The position numbers and the translations under genes are program-made. Positions 8,721-17,521 of a stretch of DNA of 64,000 nt are shown piece by piece. The stretch covers positions 124,001 through 188,000 of the forward strand of contig NZ_CP065360.1 of assembly GCF_019904295.1 (NCBI RefSeq). Direction: 5' to 3'. The first letter of the stretch is position 1. Every line of letters starts with the position of its first letter. The notes under the pieces were generated by a model. It searched no databases. It was not told the origin of the DNA and saw only the letters and a list, made by a program, of their open reading frames with translations. The stretch comes from Ruegeria sp. SCSIO 43209. GTDB taxonomy: Bacteria > Pseudomonadota > Alphaproteobacteria > Rhodobacterales > Rhodobacteraceae.

Positions 8721-9428
8721 TCACTCTGGATTATTGAAGTATGCGGCCAATGCCGCGATTTCGTCATTGCTCAGCCGCCCGGCGATCATTTGCATGACCG
8801 GATGTGGCCGCTGTTTGTCCTTGTAAGCGTGCATGGCGACCACAAAGTCCTCGTCAGGCCAATACACAATCGAAGGAATGCCCTCATCGCCTCCCTCAAT
8901 CTGATGACATGTTGTACATTCGCTGCTGAGATATGCGCCGTACTCAGGATCTCCCTGTATCGCCAGGATCGCAGGATCGATCGAATGATCCGTGCCTTTC
9001 GCGGTTGGATCCGCTTCCGGGATATCACGGGGATTGTCTGAAAAACCCCGCAAATACGCGATCACGTTGGCTCGGTCTTCCGGGTCTTTCAATCCGCGAA
9101 AACTCATCCTCGTGCCTGACGCAAATGCACGTGGGTTTTCGATGTAGGCGGACAGAGTGTCAGCATGCCATTCCAGACCCGAATTACCCGCGCGCACAAG
9201 ACTCTTGGAATATTTGAACCCCTCGAGACCTGCAGCTTTCCGACCAAAAACACCGTTTAGATGCGGACCTATTTTCTTCTCCGCTCCTTCGCCAACCTGA
9301 TGGCAGCCTTTGCATTTGGCGAACACTTTTTTCCCAGCTTCGGCGTCGCCGAGGTCTCCGGTGGCGTGGGTGGATGGGGCGAAAGCAACCATGACCGCCG
9401 CGCACTTCAAAATGTTCGACCAGCGCAT
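8721..9428 (-). CDS. soxE: SoxE, dihaem cytochrome c
   Basis: This secreted 235-aa c-type cytochrome has a signal peptide ending near ATG (about residue 22) and two haem-attachment motifs, CKGCH (39-43) and CTTCH (171-175). Likely axial Met ligands are in GTRMSFRGL (about 108) and HPVMQMIAGR near the end. The first half is a class I domain very like the second domain of SoxD next door, so the two probably share ancestry. It is the haem partner of SoxF and forms a flavocytochrome c-type sulfide dehydrogenase. It lies 2 bp after soxD and 24 bp before soxF. Confidence 0.92.
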   Translation of the reverse strand: MRWSNILKCAAVMVAFAPSTHATGDLGDAEAGKKVFAKCKGCHQVGEGAEKKIGPHLNGVFGRKAAGLEGFKYSKSLVRAGNSGLEWHADTLSAYIENPRAFASGTRMSFRGLKDPEDRANVIAYLRGFSDNPRDIPEADPTAKGTDHSIDPAILAIQGDPEYGAYLSSECTTCHQIEGGDEGIPSIVYWPDEDFVVAMHAYKDKQRPHPVMQMIAGRLSNDEIAALAAYFNNPE

Positions 9429-9430
9429 GA

Positions 9431-10756
9431 TCAGCTTCCGAACGACTTGAGGTAAACGATCACGGCTTCAATGTCGTCTGGTTTCTTGAGCCCAGCAAAG
9501 GACATGCGTGTACCCTTCATGTAGTCCTTGGGCTTTGCCAGAAAGGCCGCCATTTCTTCTTCGGTCCAAACAAGACCAGCTTCGGCAGCCGTTTTCATAG
9601 CTTTGGAGTATTTGAATCCTTCAACCGACCCTGCGTTGGCCCCAATAACCCCGTTCAGCGCCGGCCCCGTACTGTCCTTTGCACCGTCACCAACCTGATG
9701 GCAGGATTTACATTTCTTGAAGACCTTCTCACCGGCTGCGAACAGTTCCGTAGTCTGGTCAGCCTCATCGGTTTCTTGAACAGCCGGTGTTGCGGCGGCT
9801 TCTTCCTCGGGCTTTGGCGCTGCGGTCGGAATGAACGAAGGCCCCTCCGCCGTGAACGTCGGCAACTCGTCCGCGCTGGCTTCGTTCATGACCGAATTCG
9901 AACCGCCTTCTGGTGGCGTCTCAACCAGAAAGACAGAGCGCATAGTAACAGCGGCCTCTGTTTTGCAGTTCTCCATACAGGGCTCTTCTCGCCATTCTGC
10001 GTACTCAGTCTCAGGTCGCGTATCGACGACAAATCCATCCTTGTTGTACATCTCGAATTCGGCGAAGTTTTCATTGCTGAGAACGAAATCGTCATCCACC
10101 AGGTCATTGGAATAAAGGATATAGGCGACTATTGCGTAGGTCTCATCCGCCGTAAGCGTACCCGCTTCGCCAAATGGCATTGAGCGGGAGATGTAGTCCC
10201 AGGCGGTTGACAAATGCGGCCAATAAGATCCTACTGTTTTCACAGGATCCTCGTCGGCAAGCGTGTCGAAACCACCGGCCAGAACGGGCCAATTGTCGGC
10301 GCCTTCGGCAAACTCGCCGTGACAGGACGCACACCGGTCGACAAACACTTCTTCTCCAGTCCAGACATCGCCTGATCCAACCGGCAAGCCACGCCCGTCG
10401 GGCAAGATGTCAACGTCCCAGGCGGCGATCTCTTCCTCCAATGCAGGACGTCCAAGCCCAATAGTACCGTCGCGACTGGGCGCCGGTGCAGTTAGGTTCG
10501 CACCATTTGCAACCCGTTCCGCGGCGGCCGCTTGGATTTCTTCGACTTTTGTCTCGAGTTCAGCTGCTCGACTGGCCTCCGCTTGCGCGTTTTCCAGAGC
10601 TGATGCTGCATGCGCTTCAACCTGACCTATCCGGGTTTCCAAAGTGTCTATCTTCGACTGGCCGTAGTTCCGATTGGCAAACACCAACGCTGCCGCAAGC
10701 ACCAAGGCTGTGCCACCAAATACGGGCAGGAAAACATGACTAAGAGACTTCGACAT
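9431..10756 (-). CDS. soxD: SoxD, dihaem cytochrome c subunit of sulfane dehydrogenase
   Basis: SoxD carries electrons from the molybdenum subunit SoxC in the Sox(CD)2 sulfane dehydrogenase. Haem motifs are CASCH (142-146) and CKSCH (349-353), with a probable axial Met in GTRMSFAGL near the C-terminus. After an N-terminal hydrophobic helix (about 8-27) comes a charged, Ala/Glu-rich stretch (about 33-84) predicted to be coiled coil, then a Pro/Glu-rich linker (about 300-335) between haem domains. At 441 aa it is longer than many SoxD proteins, mainly because of these segments. The start lies inside the end of soxC (17-bp overlap), indicating coupled synthesis. It may be membrane-anchored if the helix is not cleaved. 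Confidence 0.92.
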   Translation of the reverse strand: MSKSLSHVFLPVFGGTALVLAAALVFANRNYGQSKIDTLETRIGQVEAHAASALENAQAEASRAAELETKVEEIQAAAAERVANGANLTAPAPSRDGTIGLGRPALEEEIAAWDVDILPDGRGLPVGSGDVWTGEEVFVDRCASCHGEFAEGADNWPVLAGGFDTLADEDPVKTVGSYWPHLSTAWDYISRSMPFGEAGTLTADETYAIVAYILYSNDLVDDDFVLSNENFAEFEMYNKDGFVVDTRPETEYAEWREEPCMENCKTEAAVTMRSVFLVETPPEGGSNSVMNEASADELPTFTAEGPSFIPTAAPKPEEEAAATPAVQETDEADQTTELFAAGEKVFKKCKSCHQVGDGAKDSTGPALNGVIGANAGSVEGFKYSKAMKTAAEAGLVWTEEEMAAFLAKPKDYMKGTRMSFAGLKKPDDIEAVIVYLKSFGS

Positions 10757-12002
10757 TCTCAGCGATCCCTTCTGCGCTCACGTACCAAGTTTGGATACAG
10801 TTGTTGTGGTAGACCGCGTTTTCTCCGCGCTTTTCGCGTAGCTGGTCTTTGGTTGGCTGCACATAGCCGGTCTCGTCTATCGCCCGGGCCTGTAACAACA
10901 ATGGTGCTCCGTCCCAGTTCGTGTCGAGATAGAAGCGCGTCAAAGCCTTGCTGTCGCCCTGCTTGCCAAGACGCGCTGTCTCCCAGGTAATCCCACCGTC
11001 CTTGGACACATCGACCCGCGTAATTTGCCCGTGGCCTGACCAGGCAAGCCCGGAAATGACCAATGGTCCCGGTCCGTGTTTGATGGGCATTTGCGGGCTG
11101 GGTGAAGTAATGACGGACTTTGCATCCATCACCCACGTCCATTTCTGGGCTGTGCCATCGGCGTAGACATCAGTGTATTTTGATGTTTCTTCGCGGCTTT
11201 CGACCGCCACATCGACGACCTCAATGCGGCGCAGCCACTTGACCCACATGTTGCCTTCCCAACCAGGAACAACCAGTCGCACCGGATATCCATGCTCCAT
11301 GCGCAGCGCTTCACCATTTGCCTTGAAAGCCACCAAAACGTCATCGAGTGCTTTTTCCATCGGGATGGAGCGGCCATTTGATGACGCGTCTGCGCCTTCA
11401 ACATAGACCCATTTGTCTGGTGAGATATCAGCGCCTGCTTCCTGCAACAGCGTGCGCAGAGGAATACCGGTGTATTCCATGTTATGAATCATGCCGTGCG
11501 TAAATTGGACGCCATTGAGTTGAGCACCAGCCCACTCCATACCGGTGTTCGCCGCACATTCGCAGAAATACACATGGTTTTCGCGCGGGAAACGCTCAAT
11601 GTCTTCATAAGTAAACACAAGCGGGCGATCGACCAGCCCGTTGATCATCAGGCGATAATCCTCCTTGCGCAGCTCGATCGCACCTGAATGGTGACGCTCA
11701 AAAGCGCATCCTTGCGGAGTGATAGTGCCATCAAGCGCATGGATCGGTGTAAAGTTGATCGACGAAATTGGAGAAGCGGTCAGCCATTCCACGTTGCGCC
11801 GAACGACATGAGATTCGAAGCTGATCGGCATGCCATAAGGTGACTCGTCAACACCGGCACCTGTGTAAGACGCCCAATCCTGAAGCTCTGTTATCAGTGG
11901 GTCGGGCGTGTCTGCCGCTGCCGCACCCGCAACTGATCCTGCGGCGACCGCAGCGCTGCCTTTCAGGAAGGCCCTGCGGGACGGTTTGAACGCGTCATCC
12001 AT
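10740..12002 (-). CDS. soxC: SoxC, molybdopterin subunit of sulfane dehydrogenase
   Basis: This periplasmic sulfite-oxidase-family molybdoenzyme oxidises the outer sulfur of SoxY-bound cysteine persulfide with SoxD. A Tat signal (PSRRAFLKGSAAVAAG) is followed by the Mo-pterin domain with the ligand Cys in YFCECAANTGMEW (about residue 170) and segments such as HALDGTITPQGCAFERHHSG and RLVVPGWEGNMWVKW. A C-terminal Mo-co dimerisation domain follows (GLAWSGHGQITRVDVSKDGG). The 420-aa length is typical. Presence of soxCD predicts full oxidation of thiosulfate to sulfate without stored sulfur globules. It begins 25 bp after soxB. Confidence 0.95.
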   Translation of the reverse strand: MDDAFKPSRRAFLKGSAAVAAGSVAGAAAADTPDPLITELQDWASYTGAGVDESPYGMPISFESHVVRRNVEWLTASPISSINFTPIHALDGTITPQGCAFERHHSGAIELRKEDYRLMINGLVDRPLVFTYEDIERFPRENHVYFCECAANTGMEWAGAQLNGVQFTHGMIHNMEYTGIPLRTLLQEAGADISPDKWVYVEGADASSNGRSIPMEKALDDVLVAFKANGEALRMEHGYPVRLVVPGWEGNMWVKWLRRIEVVDVAVESREETSKYTDVYADGTAQKWTWVMDAKSVITSPSPQMPIKHGPGPLVISGLAWSGHGQITRVDVSKDGGITWETARLGKQGDSKALTRFYLDTNWDGAPLLLQARAIDETGYVQPTKDQLREKRGENAVYHNNCIQTWYVSAEGIAENVEVS

Positions 12003-12026
12003 AACTCTTAGGTCTCCATCTGTTTC

Positions 12027-13724
12027 TTAAGCACCGACAACATCGACACTGGTGTTCTCTTGCACTGTGACGGTGCCAAGGTTGCGAATGTGGTTTTCGA
12101 CGACATCCCAGATCGGCGGACCTTCAGTGTCTTCGTTGACACTGGCCCAACCAGCCACGACGTAGGTCTTCGATGGATCAATCGCTTCACCCGTTTTGAG
12201 CAGCGTCAATTCGCTGATCCGCTGCCCTTGTGGTTTGGTCACATCGATGCGGTAGCCAAGCCCACCGACCCGGACCATATCGCCGCCCTGCTGGTAATAG
12301 GGATCGGGATTGAACAGGTTGTCACCGACATCCTCGAGGATCACATGGATGAATTCGCCTGTCATTTCTGTGCGATAGGCGTTGGGATACGACATCGATG
12401 TGACGTTCCAGATGTCCTCGCGCGTGATATCTTGTCCCGGTAGGATTGATGGCCCCCAACGGACGCCAGGCGACATCGCGATGTCTGCCTCACGCTCATT
12501 GATCAGGGCATCGCAAATCAGGTCATCCCAAGTGCCGTTAAAGTTGCCGCGGCGGTAGAGCAATGAATCCGTTTTGCCAATCACCTCACTCAGCGCAGCC
12601 TCGTACGGCGCGCGCTGATCATTTATCAGAGCGGTGATCGCAGGATCAGGAGCGATGACGTCAGAGAAGATCGGGATCAGCTTGTGCTTGAGCCCCATCA
12701 TCTGCCCGTCCCTCACGTCGAGATCGACGCGGCTGACGAATTTTCCGTTCGAGCCAGACGCGATGATATGCGTTTTACCGACCAGAACCGGCTCGGGAAG
12801 TGCGTCATGGGTGTGACCGCTGAGGATCACGTCGATCCCTTGCACCCGACCTGCCATCTTCTTGTCCACGTCAAAGCCGTTGTGGCTGAGGACAACAACG
12901 ACATCAGAGCCGGCATCGCGAACCTCGTCGACCACGGCCTGCATGTTTTCATCGCGGATACCGAACGAATATTCTGGGAACATCCAGCCTGGGTTCGCGA
13001 TTGGCATGTAAGGAAACGCTTGCCCAATAACAGCAACCTTTGCACCGCCCCGATCAAAGAACTTATAGGGCTGGAACAATTCTGCAGGTTCGTCCCACTC
13101 GGCATCAAAGATGTTTTGACCCAAGGCCGCAAAGGGCAAACCTTCGACGATTTCGTTAACTCTGTCGCTGCCCAACGTGAACTCCCAATGGAAGGTCATA
13201 GCATCGGGATTCAGTGCGTTCATGACATTGACCATGTCCTGACCGGCCGTCTGATAGCAGGTGTAAGAACCGTGCCAAGTGTCGCCCCCGTCCAATAGAA
13301 GCGCATCGGGGCGGTCAGCACGAATGGCGTTAATGACAGTTGAAACTCGGTCCAATCCACCAACCCGACCGTAGGTCTTGGCCAGCGCAGAGAAATCATT
13401 GTAGGTCAGCGCATAGGCCGATGGGCTTCCATCTTCGATCCCGTATACCTTGCGGAAAGCCGCCCCTGTGACATGCGGCATCTGACCTCGTGCATCGCCA
13501 ATTCCAAGGTTTATCTCGGGTTCGCGGAAATAGATCGGTTTGAGTTGCGCGTGAATATCGGTGACATGTATCAGGCTGATATTTCCGAAGGTCTCGAACT
13601 CCAACAATTGATCCTGCGTTAGGCTTTGCTGCGCGGCAAGTCTGGCCCAGTTGCCGAATCCGGACGCCCCGTACAAAGCCGATGCAGCCATTGAAACCTG
13701 CAAGAAGTCACGTCGAGAAATCAT
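12027..13724 (-). CDS. soxB: SoxB, thiosulfohydrolase
   Basis: This periplasmic dimanganese enzyme hydrolyses the terminal sulfonate from SoxY-bound S-thiosulfonate. A Tat signal (ISRRDFLQVSMAAS) leads a 5'-nucleotidase-like metallophosphatase domain. Metal-site motifs are VTDIHAQLKPIY, LLDGGDTWHGS, LSHNGFDVD and LSGHTHDALPEP. A C-terminal 5'-nucleotidase domain follows, with segments such as SPGVRWGPSILPGQDI. It has 565 aa, as in other SoxB proteins. It is preceded by an 88-bp gap holding the soxA terminator and an operator-like inverted repeat, so it may head its own transcript soxBCDEF-DUF302-hemA-yeeE. Confidence 0.96.
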   Translation of the reverse strand: MISRRDFLQVSMAASALYGASGFGNWARLAAQQSLTQDQLLEFETFGNISLIHVTDIHAQLKPIYFREPEINLGIGDARGQMPHVTGAAFRKVYGIEDGSPSAYALTYNDFSALAKTYGRVGGLDRVSTVINAIRADRPDALLLDGGDTWHGSYTCYQTAGQDMVNVMNALNPDAMTFHWEFTLGSDRVNEIVEGLPFAALGQNIFDAEWDEPAELFQPYKFFDRGGAKVAVIGQAFPYMPIANPGWMFPEYSFGIRDENMQAVVDEVRDAGSDVVVVLSHNGFDVDKKMAGRVQGIDVILSGHTHDALPEPVLVGKTHIIASGSNGKFVSRVDLDVRDGQMMGLKHKLIPIFSDVIAPDPAITALINDQRAPYEAALSEVIGKTDSLLYRRGNFNGTWDDLICDALINEREADIAMSPGVRWGPSILPGQDITREDIWNVTSMSYPNAYRTEMTGEFIHVILEDVGDNLFNPDPYYQQGGDMVRVGGLGYRIDVTKPQGQRISELTLLKTGEAIDPSKTYVVAGWASVNEDTEGPPIWDVVENHIRNLGTVTVQENTSVDVVGA

Positions 13725-13740
13725 CTATCAGCTTTCCTGT

Positions 13741-13760
13741 TTCACATATAAATGTGTGAA
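13741..13760. promoter_or_regulatory. Putative SoxR operator upstream of soxB
   Basis: The inverted repeat TTCACA-N8-TGTGAA lies 17 bp upstream of the soxB ATG. The segment AATGTGTGAAT (13751-13761) is identical to one in the soxV-soxS intergenic region (minus strand of 17526-17536). The shared word in two sox promoters suggests the same repressor, SoxR. Assignment is by pattern only. Confidence 0.5.
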
Positions 13761-13773
13761 TGTTATTTTCCCG

Positions 13774-13805
13774 AAAAAACCCGCGCAGGACACTGTCCAC
13801 GCGGG
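13774..13805 (-). terminator. Rho-independent terminator after soxA
   Basis: Reading minus, a GC-rich stem CCCGCG-n-GGAC pairs with GTCC-n-CGCGGG (13780-13805) and is followed by six T residues (A-run 13774-13779 on the plus strand). It starts 7 bp after the soxA stop. It should end or attenuate the soxVW-XYZA transcript before soxB. Confidence 0.8.
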
Positions 13806-13812
13806 TCGTTCA

Positions 13813-14658
13813 CTATTGCCGTACTGCAGGAGTTTCGACTGAAAGCCCGTTGCCGCGTGAGGCCACGTAGAGCTCAAGCGCGCGAAACTCGTCCGATCCT
13901 TCGGCAAAAGTTTCTGCCCGCGTATCGCGAATACAGCCGCGGAAACGGTTGTGGCGCGAAATCAGCTTGGCCTGTTTCAGACGATAAGTCGGGAACCCGT
14001 TGATCATACCCTGGCTCAGGTGGTCGGCACGGATCATGTTGCCCCAGTTGTCTTCATGACAATTGGCACAGCTAAGCTCCAGCTGACCATAGCGAGTATA
14101 GTACATCTCTTTGCCCTGCTCCCAATACGGGGCGGCATCGCCATCAATCGCGACATTCATTGGCATGCCGCGTGACTGCAGACCGATCAAAGCGACCATG
14201 CCCTGCATATCACCCCCGGACCATTTCCAGGCATCGGCTTCCATGCGGTCCGTACGGCACTTGTTGATCAGATCTTCCATGACGACCAGCTTACCTGTTT
14301 CGGCATCCACCTTCGGCATGGACGCCTGCAATCCTTTGAAGCTTTCCACCCCATCATGACATGAGGCACAGCTCTCGCCCGCGTCACCATCGACGGTCTC
14401 GAAGAGATCGGCGGCCTGATCGACGAAGATCATTGCAGGGTTGTCGAAGTCATCAATTTGAAGCGCTTGCGTTTCATCCGTGCGAAAATGCCAACCCGAG
14501 TAGATCGTGTCCAAATTTTCCAGATGTGCCGGAGCTTCAGTGACCGAGGTCATGTCCAGCTCATCATTGATCGTGAGATTGTCTTCGTCCGGTCCAGCCA
14601 TCGCTGCAGCCGGGAAAACCAGAATTGCCGCGATCGCCGTAAGTGCCTTGGTATTCAT
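13813..14658 (-). CDS. soxA: SoxA, dihaem cytochrome c (L-cysteine S-thiosulfotransferase subunit)
   Basis: SoxA with SoxX joins thiosulfate to the Cys of SoxY. From ATG 14658 the 281-aa precursor has a signal peptide ending near AMA (residue 21), haem motifs CASCH (97-101) and CANCH (197-201), and the active-site Cys242 in RFRGCIRDTR, which carries the persulfide ligand in SoxA. It is therefore the dihaem form. C134 in INKCRTDRM may pair in a disulfide. ATG 14658 has a good ribosome site (GGGAGG) and gives a proper signal peptide; an upstream start at 14688 would not. It follows soxZ by 70 bp and is followed by a terminator. Confidence 0.95.
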   Translation of the reverse strand: MNTKALTAIAAILVFPAAAMAGPDEDNLTINDELDMTSVTEAPAHLENLDTIYSGWHFRTDETQALQIDDFDNPAMIFVDQAADLFETVDGDAGESCASCHDGVESFKGLQASMPKVDAETGKLVVMEDLINKCRTDRMEADAWKWSGGDMQGMVALIGLQSRGMPMNVAIDGDAAPYWEQGKEMYYTRYGQLELSCANCHEDNWGNMIRADHLSQGMINGFPTYRLKQAKLISRHNRFRGCIRDTRAETFAEGSDEFRALELYVASRGNGLSVETPAVRQ

Positions 14659-14728
14659 TGCGTTCCTCCCTTGGTGGATCAGCGCCAACTCCTCCTACCA
14701 GCGCTGATCTGCCTTAGTGGTCGAGCCG

Positions 14729-15058
14729 TCAGGCGATCTCGATCGTTTTCTTCTCATCGTAGACAGAGCCGTCATCATCGTACCAGGTGAAGACAAACTC
14801 ACCGGCCTCGGGCACAGTCGCTTCGAACTGGAAGTACGGGTTGGTCGAAATCGCCGGCTCCATCGTCACATCCACCACCATTTCTCCATTAAACTCGCAG
14901 GTGAAACGGTTGATGATCGAACGCGGGATGACGTTGCCTTCTTTATCCTTACGCTGGCCGCTTTCCATTTTGTGGCTGATCAATGTCTTGATCGTAACGG
15001 TTTCGCCAGCAGCGGCTGTCTTTGGAACCTTGACGCGGGGTTTTACACCGGAAGCCAT
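14729..15058 (-). CDS. soxZ: SoxZ, sulfur-carrier partner protein
   Basis: This 109-aa protein with an immunoglobulin-like beta sandwich lacks a signal sequence, as is normal because SoxZ is exported piggy-back on Tat-dependent SoxY. Typical segments are ASGVKPRVKVPKTA, HKMESGQRKD and EFVFTWYDDDGSVYDEKK. It binds SoxY to make the SoxYZ carrier on which sulfur intermediates ride. It lies 36 bp after soxY. Confidence 0.95.
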   Translation of the reverse strand: MASGVKPRVKVPKTAAAGETVTIKTLISHKMESGQRKDKEGNVIPRSIINRFTCEFNGEMVVDVTMEPAISTNPYFQFEATVPEAGEFVFTWYDDDGSVYDEKKTIEIA

Positions 15059-15094
15059 TGGTTAATCTCCTGTTCTTCGAGGCGCGCGTGGCGA

Positions 15095-15511
15095 TCAGCC
15101 GCCGCAGCCGCCGATTGTCACTTTTACGGTCGCAGACGCTTTGGCGAAGCTACCATCTGCCATCTTCGCCACGGCAATGACGTCCTGCGTTCCGGCAAGA
15201 CGGATGCGGGTTGATGCGGCTTGTTCAGCCGCCAACGGACCGAAATTGAATGTTGCAACGCCAGGTTCAGGGTTGCCTGCAGCCACGATTAGAATTGCAG
15301 CTGCGCCCGGAGCACTGACTTCGATTGGTACAGTATTGCCGTTTTCTGCGATTTCCGGTGCAGTCAATGTAACACCGCCGTCAGCCACATCTGCGCCGCC
15401 TGTAAATGCCGCGATGGCATCTTCAGCAGCTGCATTTGCCCGAAGCGGCATAATTGTCAGGAACGCGGCACCCAGCCCTAGGGCCAGTGTCTCGCGGCGA
15501 GAGAGTTCCAT
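15095..15511 (-). CDS. soxY: SoxY, sulfur-carrier protein
   Basis: SoxY carries all pathway intermediates on the Cys of its C-terminal swinging arm, which here ends in GGCGG. From ATG 15511 (ribosome site AAGGAGA) it has 138 aa with a Tat signal (LSRRETLALGLGAAFLT) cleaved near ANA, then an Ig-like domain. A TTG at 15517 is a weaker start. It heads the XYZA cluster together with soxX, 46 bp upstream. Confidence 0.95.
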   Translation of the reverse strand: MELSRRETLALGLGAAFLTIMPLRANAAAEDAIAAFTGGADVADGGVTLTAPEIAENGNTVPIEVSAPGAAAILIVAAGNPEPGVATFNFGPLAAEQAASTRIRLAGTQDVIAVAKMADGSFAKASATVKVTIGGCGG

Positions 15512-15557
15512 TTTCAATCTCCTTTGAAACTTCGAAAATTCACGCCTAAAAGCGCGA

Positions 15558-16034
15558 CTATTCCTCTTTCAGGGTCGCAAGAAACGCGACCACGTCCTCG
15601 ATTTCTTGTGCTGTCAGGATCGACGTCAAAGGCGCGGTTGGGGCTTTTCCGGTATAGGCGTCGCCCGGGCGGATATATCCGTCATCCTTGTAGAACGCAG
15701 GCATCACCGTGCCTTCGAACGTCATCTTTGCATTTGCGACCAATCCGCGAAGTTCCGCTTCGGTCCAACGATCACCGGCGCCATCCAGCATCGGACCAAC
15801 TTCGCCATGGAACGGGATGTCGGCCAAAGCCGAAACCGCGTGGCACGCAACGCAGTTGCCTTTTGACTTGTCGCCAACGATAAGCGCGCCATTAGCCGCG
15901 TCGCCAGCAGCACCGGTCAACGAAGCCTCAATGGCACCATAGTCATCGTAGGTTACGTCTTGCGGGTCTGTTTCTGCCGCAAATGCGGCAACGCCTGTCA
16001 TTGCGCAGACCAATGTTAAGAGTCTCAGCTTCAT
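15558..16034 (-). CDS. soxX: SoxX, monohaem cytochrome c
   Basis: This is the small subunit of the SoxAX cytochrome. The 158-aa precursor has a signal peptide ending near AFA (residue 19), one haem motif CVACH (61-65), and a likely Met ligand in EGTVMPAFY. ATG 16034 is preceded by GGGAGG, so it is chosen over ATG 16046. The 131-bp gap from soxW contains the inverted repeat at 16125-16144, a candidate promoter/operator for soxXYZA. Confidence 0.94.
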   Translation of the reverse strand: MKLRLLTLVCAMTGVAAFAAETDPQDVTYDDYGAIEASLTGAAGDAANGALIVGDKSKGNCVACHAVSALADIPFHGEVGPMLDGAGDRWTEAELRGLVANAKMTFEGTVMPAFYKDDGYIRPGDAYTGKAPTAPLTSILTAQEIEDVVAFLATLKEE

Positions 16035-16124
16035 GATCCCTCCCATTTGCTAACGCGCCGGCGGCGCCTTGCGACCCAAAGCCTTTGTGTACCGTAGTCG
16101 ACGAGTACCGGTTGTCGCAACATT

Positions 16125-16144
16125 AAATTCATCATAGTGAATTT
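16125..16144. promoter_or_regulatory. Putative SoxR operator in the soxW-soxX gap
   Basis: A perfect inverted repeat AAATTCA-N6-TGAATTT sits in an AT-rich stretch between soxW and soxX. SoxR of related alphaproteobacterial sox loci is reported to bind in the soxS-soxV and soxW-soxX gaps, and this repeat lies in exactly that gap. The half-site TGAAT is shared with the other two candidate sites in this locus. Confidence 0.6.
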
Positions 16145-16165
16145 TTTTATTCGTAACAGCGACAC

Positions 16166-16744
16166 TCAGTCCTGTGAAACATTGTTTCGCTCCTGAATGC
16201 GACGGGCATGATACCGTTGGAAATCTTCACCATTATCAAGTTCGTATCGTTTCTCGTCGACCCAGGTGAAAAGGTCCAAGGTCGTTCCCTTGGAGAAAGC
16301 TCCCGGCATCACAGCGACCGCAGCGTTAATGGCTGTGGCATCCTCTGGCACCTCTTCCGGCAGAAAAACAAGTGTAGGGGTAAACAGAATCCCCCATTTG
16401 CGCATCAGTGCTCTTTGCTCATCCTCTTCCCCATCAAAGTCGGTGGCCGTGGTGCTGCCATGCAAATCCAGTTGGACGACAAAGAAGTTCTCTTCGATGA
16501 ACGCTGCGAGGTCAGGCTGGGGAAACACTTCATCGTGCATTTTTTTGCAGTAGATACAGCCCTGCTGTTCAATAAATAACACCAACCGCTTACCTTCGCT
16601 TGAGGCCTCTTCAAGATCCTCTCGGAGGTCTTTGAACGTGTCGCGCATCCACGGTGTTTTATGCAAACCGTCGTCGCCCAGCTCAGCGGCGGAAACTGCC
16701 CCGCCGATCAGGCATGCGATCAATACTAACAAAACTCGTTTCAT
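16166..16744 (-). CDS. soxW: SoxW, periplasmic thioredoxin-like protein
   Basis: This 192-aa thioredoxin-fold protein has a signal peptide (MKRVLLVLIACLIGGAVSAAE) and the redox motif GCIYCKKMH (CxxC, about residues 62-65), plus a cis-Pro region FTPTLVFLPE. ATG 16744 follows a strong ribosome site (GAGGAAGAC). The longer open frame to 17059 overlaps soxV and is not used. It receives electrons from SoxV and reduces periplasmic thiols; SoxV-SoxW reactivate SoxYZ in Paracoccus. It starts 14 bp after soxV. Confidence 0.92.
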   Translation of the reverse strand: MKRVLLVLIACLIGGAVSAAELGDDGLHKTPWMRDTFKDLREDLEEASSEGKRLVLFIEQQGCIYCKKMHDEVFPQPDLAAFIEENFFVVQLDLHGSTTATDFDGEEDEQRALMRKWGILFTPTLVFLPEEVPEDATAINAAVAVMPGAFSKGTTLDLFTWVDEKRYELDNGEDFQRYHARRIQERNNVSQD

Positions 16745-16758
16745 GTCTTCCTCCCGAA

Positions 16759-17499
16759 TTAACCAATGGCTGCAAGCCAAGGCATATGGTCGAGCATCCA
16801 TTGTGCGATGTGATTGATGGAGTTGGTTGCGATGAGGATGCCGAAGAGCACCAGAAAGCCACCCATGGCCTTTTCGATGAGGGGCAAGTGCTTTCTGAAC
16901 CTTGCCATCCATTGCATGAAGGGGCGGACCAGGAAGGCCGCCAGAACAAACGGTGCGGTCATTCCAACCCCATAGACGAATAGAAGCGCAGCTCCACGCC
17001 AAGCCGTTTCGGTTCCGGCCGCTGTAAACAAGATCGCAGCGAGAACAGGCCCGACGCAAGGTGTCCAGCCAAAAGCAAATGCCAAGCCCAGAACGTAAGC
17101 CCCAATCAGGCTAACGCTTGATGTCTCACCGACGTCCGCACGAAATTGGCGATACAGGAACCCGATGCGAATGAACCCCAGGAAATGCAACCCCATCGCA
17201 ATGATGATGGCCGCTGCAATCCAGCGCAGTATATCGAAATACTCTCGTACCAGCTGCCCGAAGATCGAAGCCGTCGCACCCAGTGCCATGAAGATCGTTA
17301 TGATTCCAGCTGCAAATGCCATTGCAGAAAGCATTGCCTTGCGACGAACGCCGGCGGAAAGTGTTGACCCCGAAGAGATTTGATCAATCCCGACGCCCGC
17401 GAGATAACTAAGATAAAAAGGGACGATAGGTAGGATGCAGGGCGACAGGAACGACAGTAACCCCGCGACCAAAGCTCCTGCAAATGTAATGTCGAGCAT
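16759..17499 (-). CDS. soxV: SoxV, CcdA-like thiol-disulfide transporter
   Basis: This inner-membrane protein of the CcdA/DsbD-beta family moves reducing equivalents from cytoplasmic thioredoxin to the periplasm. It has 246 aa with six predicted helices and the two redox cysteines in LSPCILPIVPFYL (helix 1) and GWTPCVGPVLA (helix 4). ATG 17499 is preferred to TTG 17505. It is the first gene of the minus-strand sox operon, divergent from soxS across an 80-bp regulatory gap. Confidence 0.94.
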   Translation of the reverse strand: MLDITFAGALVAGLLSFLSPCILPIVPFYLSYLAGVGIDQISSGSTLSAGVRRKAMLSAMAFAAGIITIFMALGATASIFGQLVREYFDILRWIAAAIIIAMGLHFLGFIRIGFLYRQFRADVGETSSVSLIGAYVLGLAFAFGWTPCVGPVLAAILFTAAGTETAWRGAALLFVYGVGMTAPFVLAAFLVRPFMQWMARFRKHLPLIEKAMGGFLVLFGILIATNSINHIAQWMLDHMPWLAAIG

Positions 17500-17521
17500 G
17501 GTCAAACCCGTCCCGGTGCGC

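Noticed and set aside
16745..17059. Upstream extension of soxW
   Set aside because: It overlaps soxV in another frame; ATG 16744 has the ribosome site and signal peptide.
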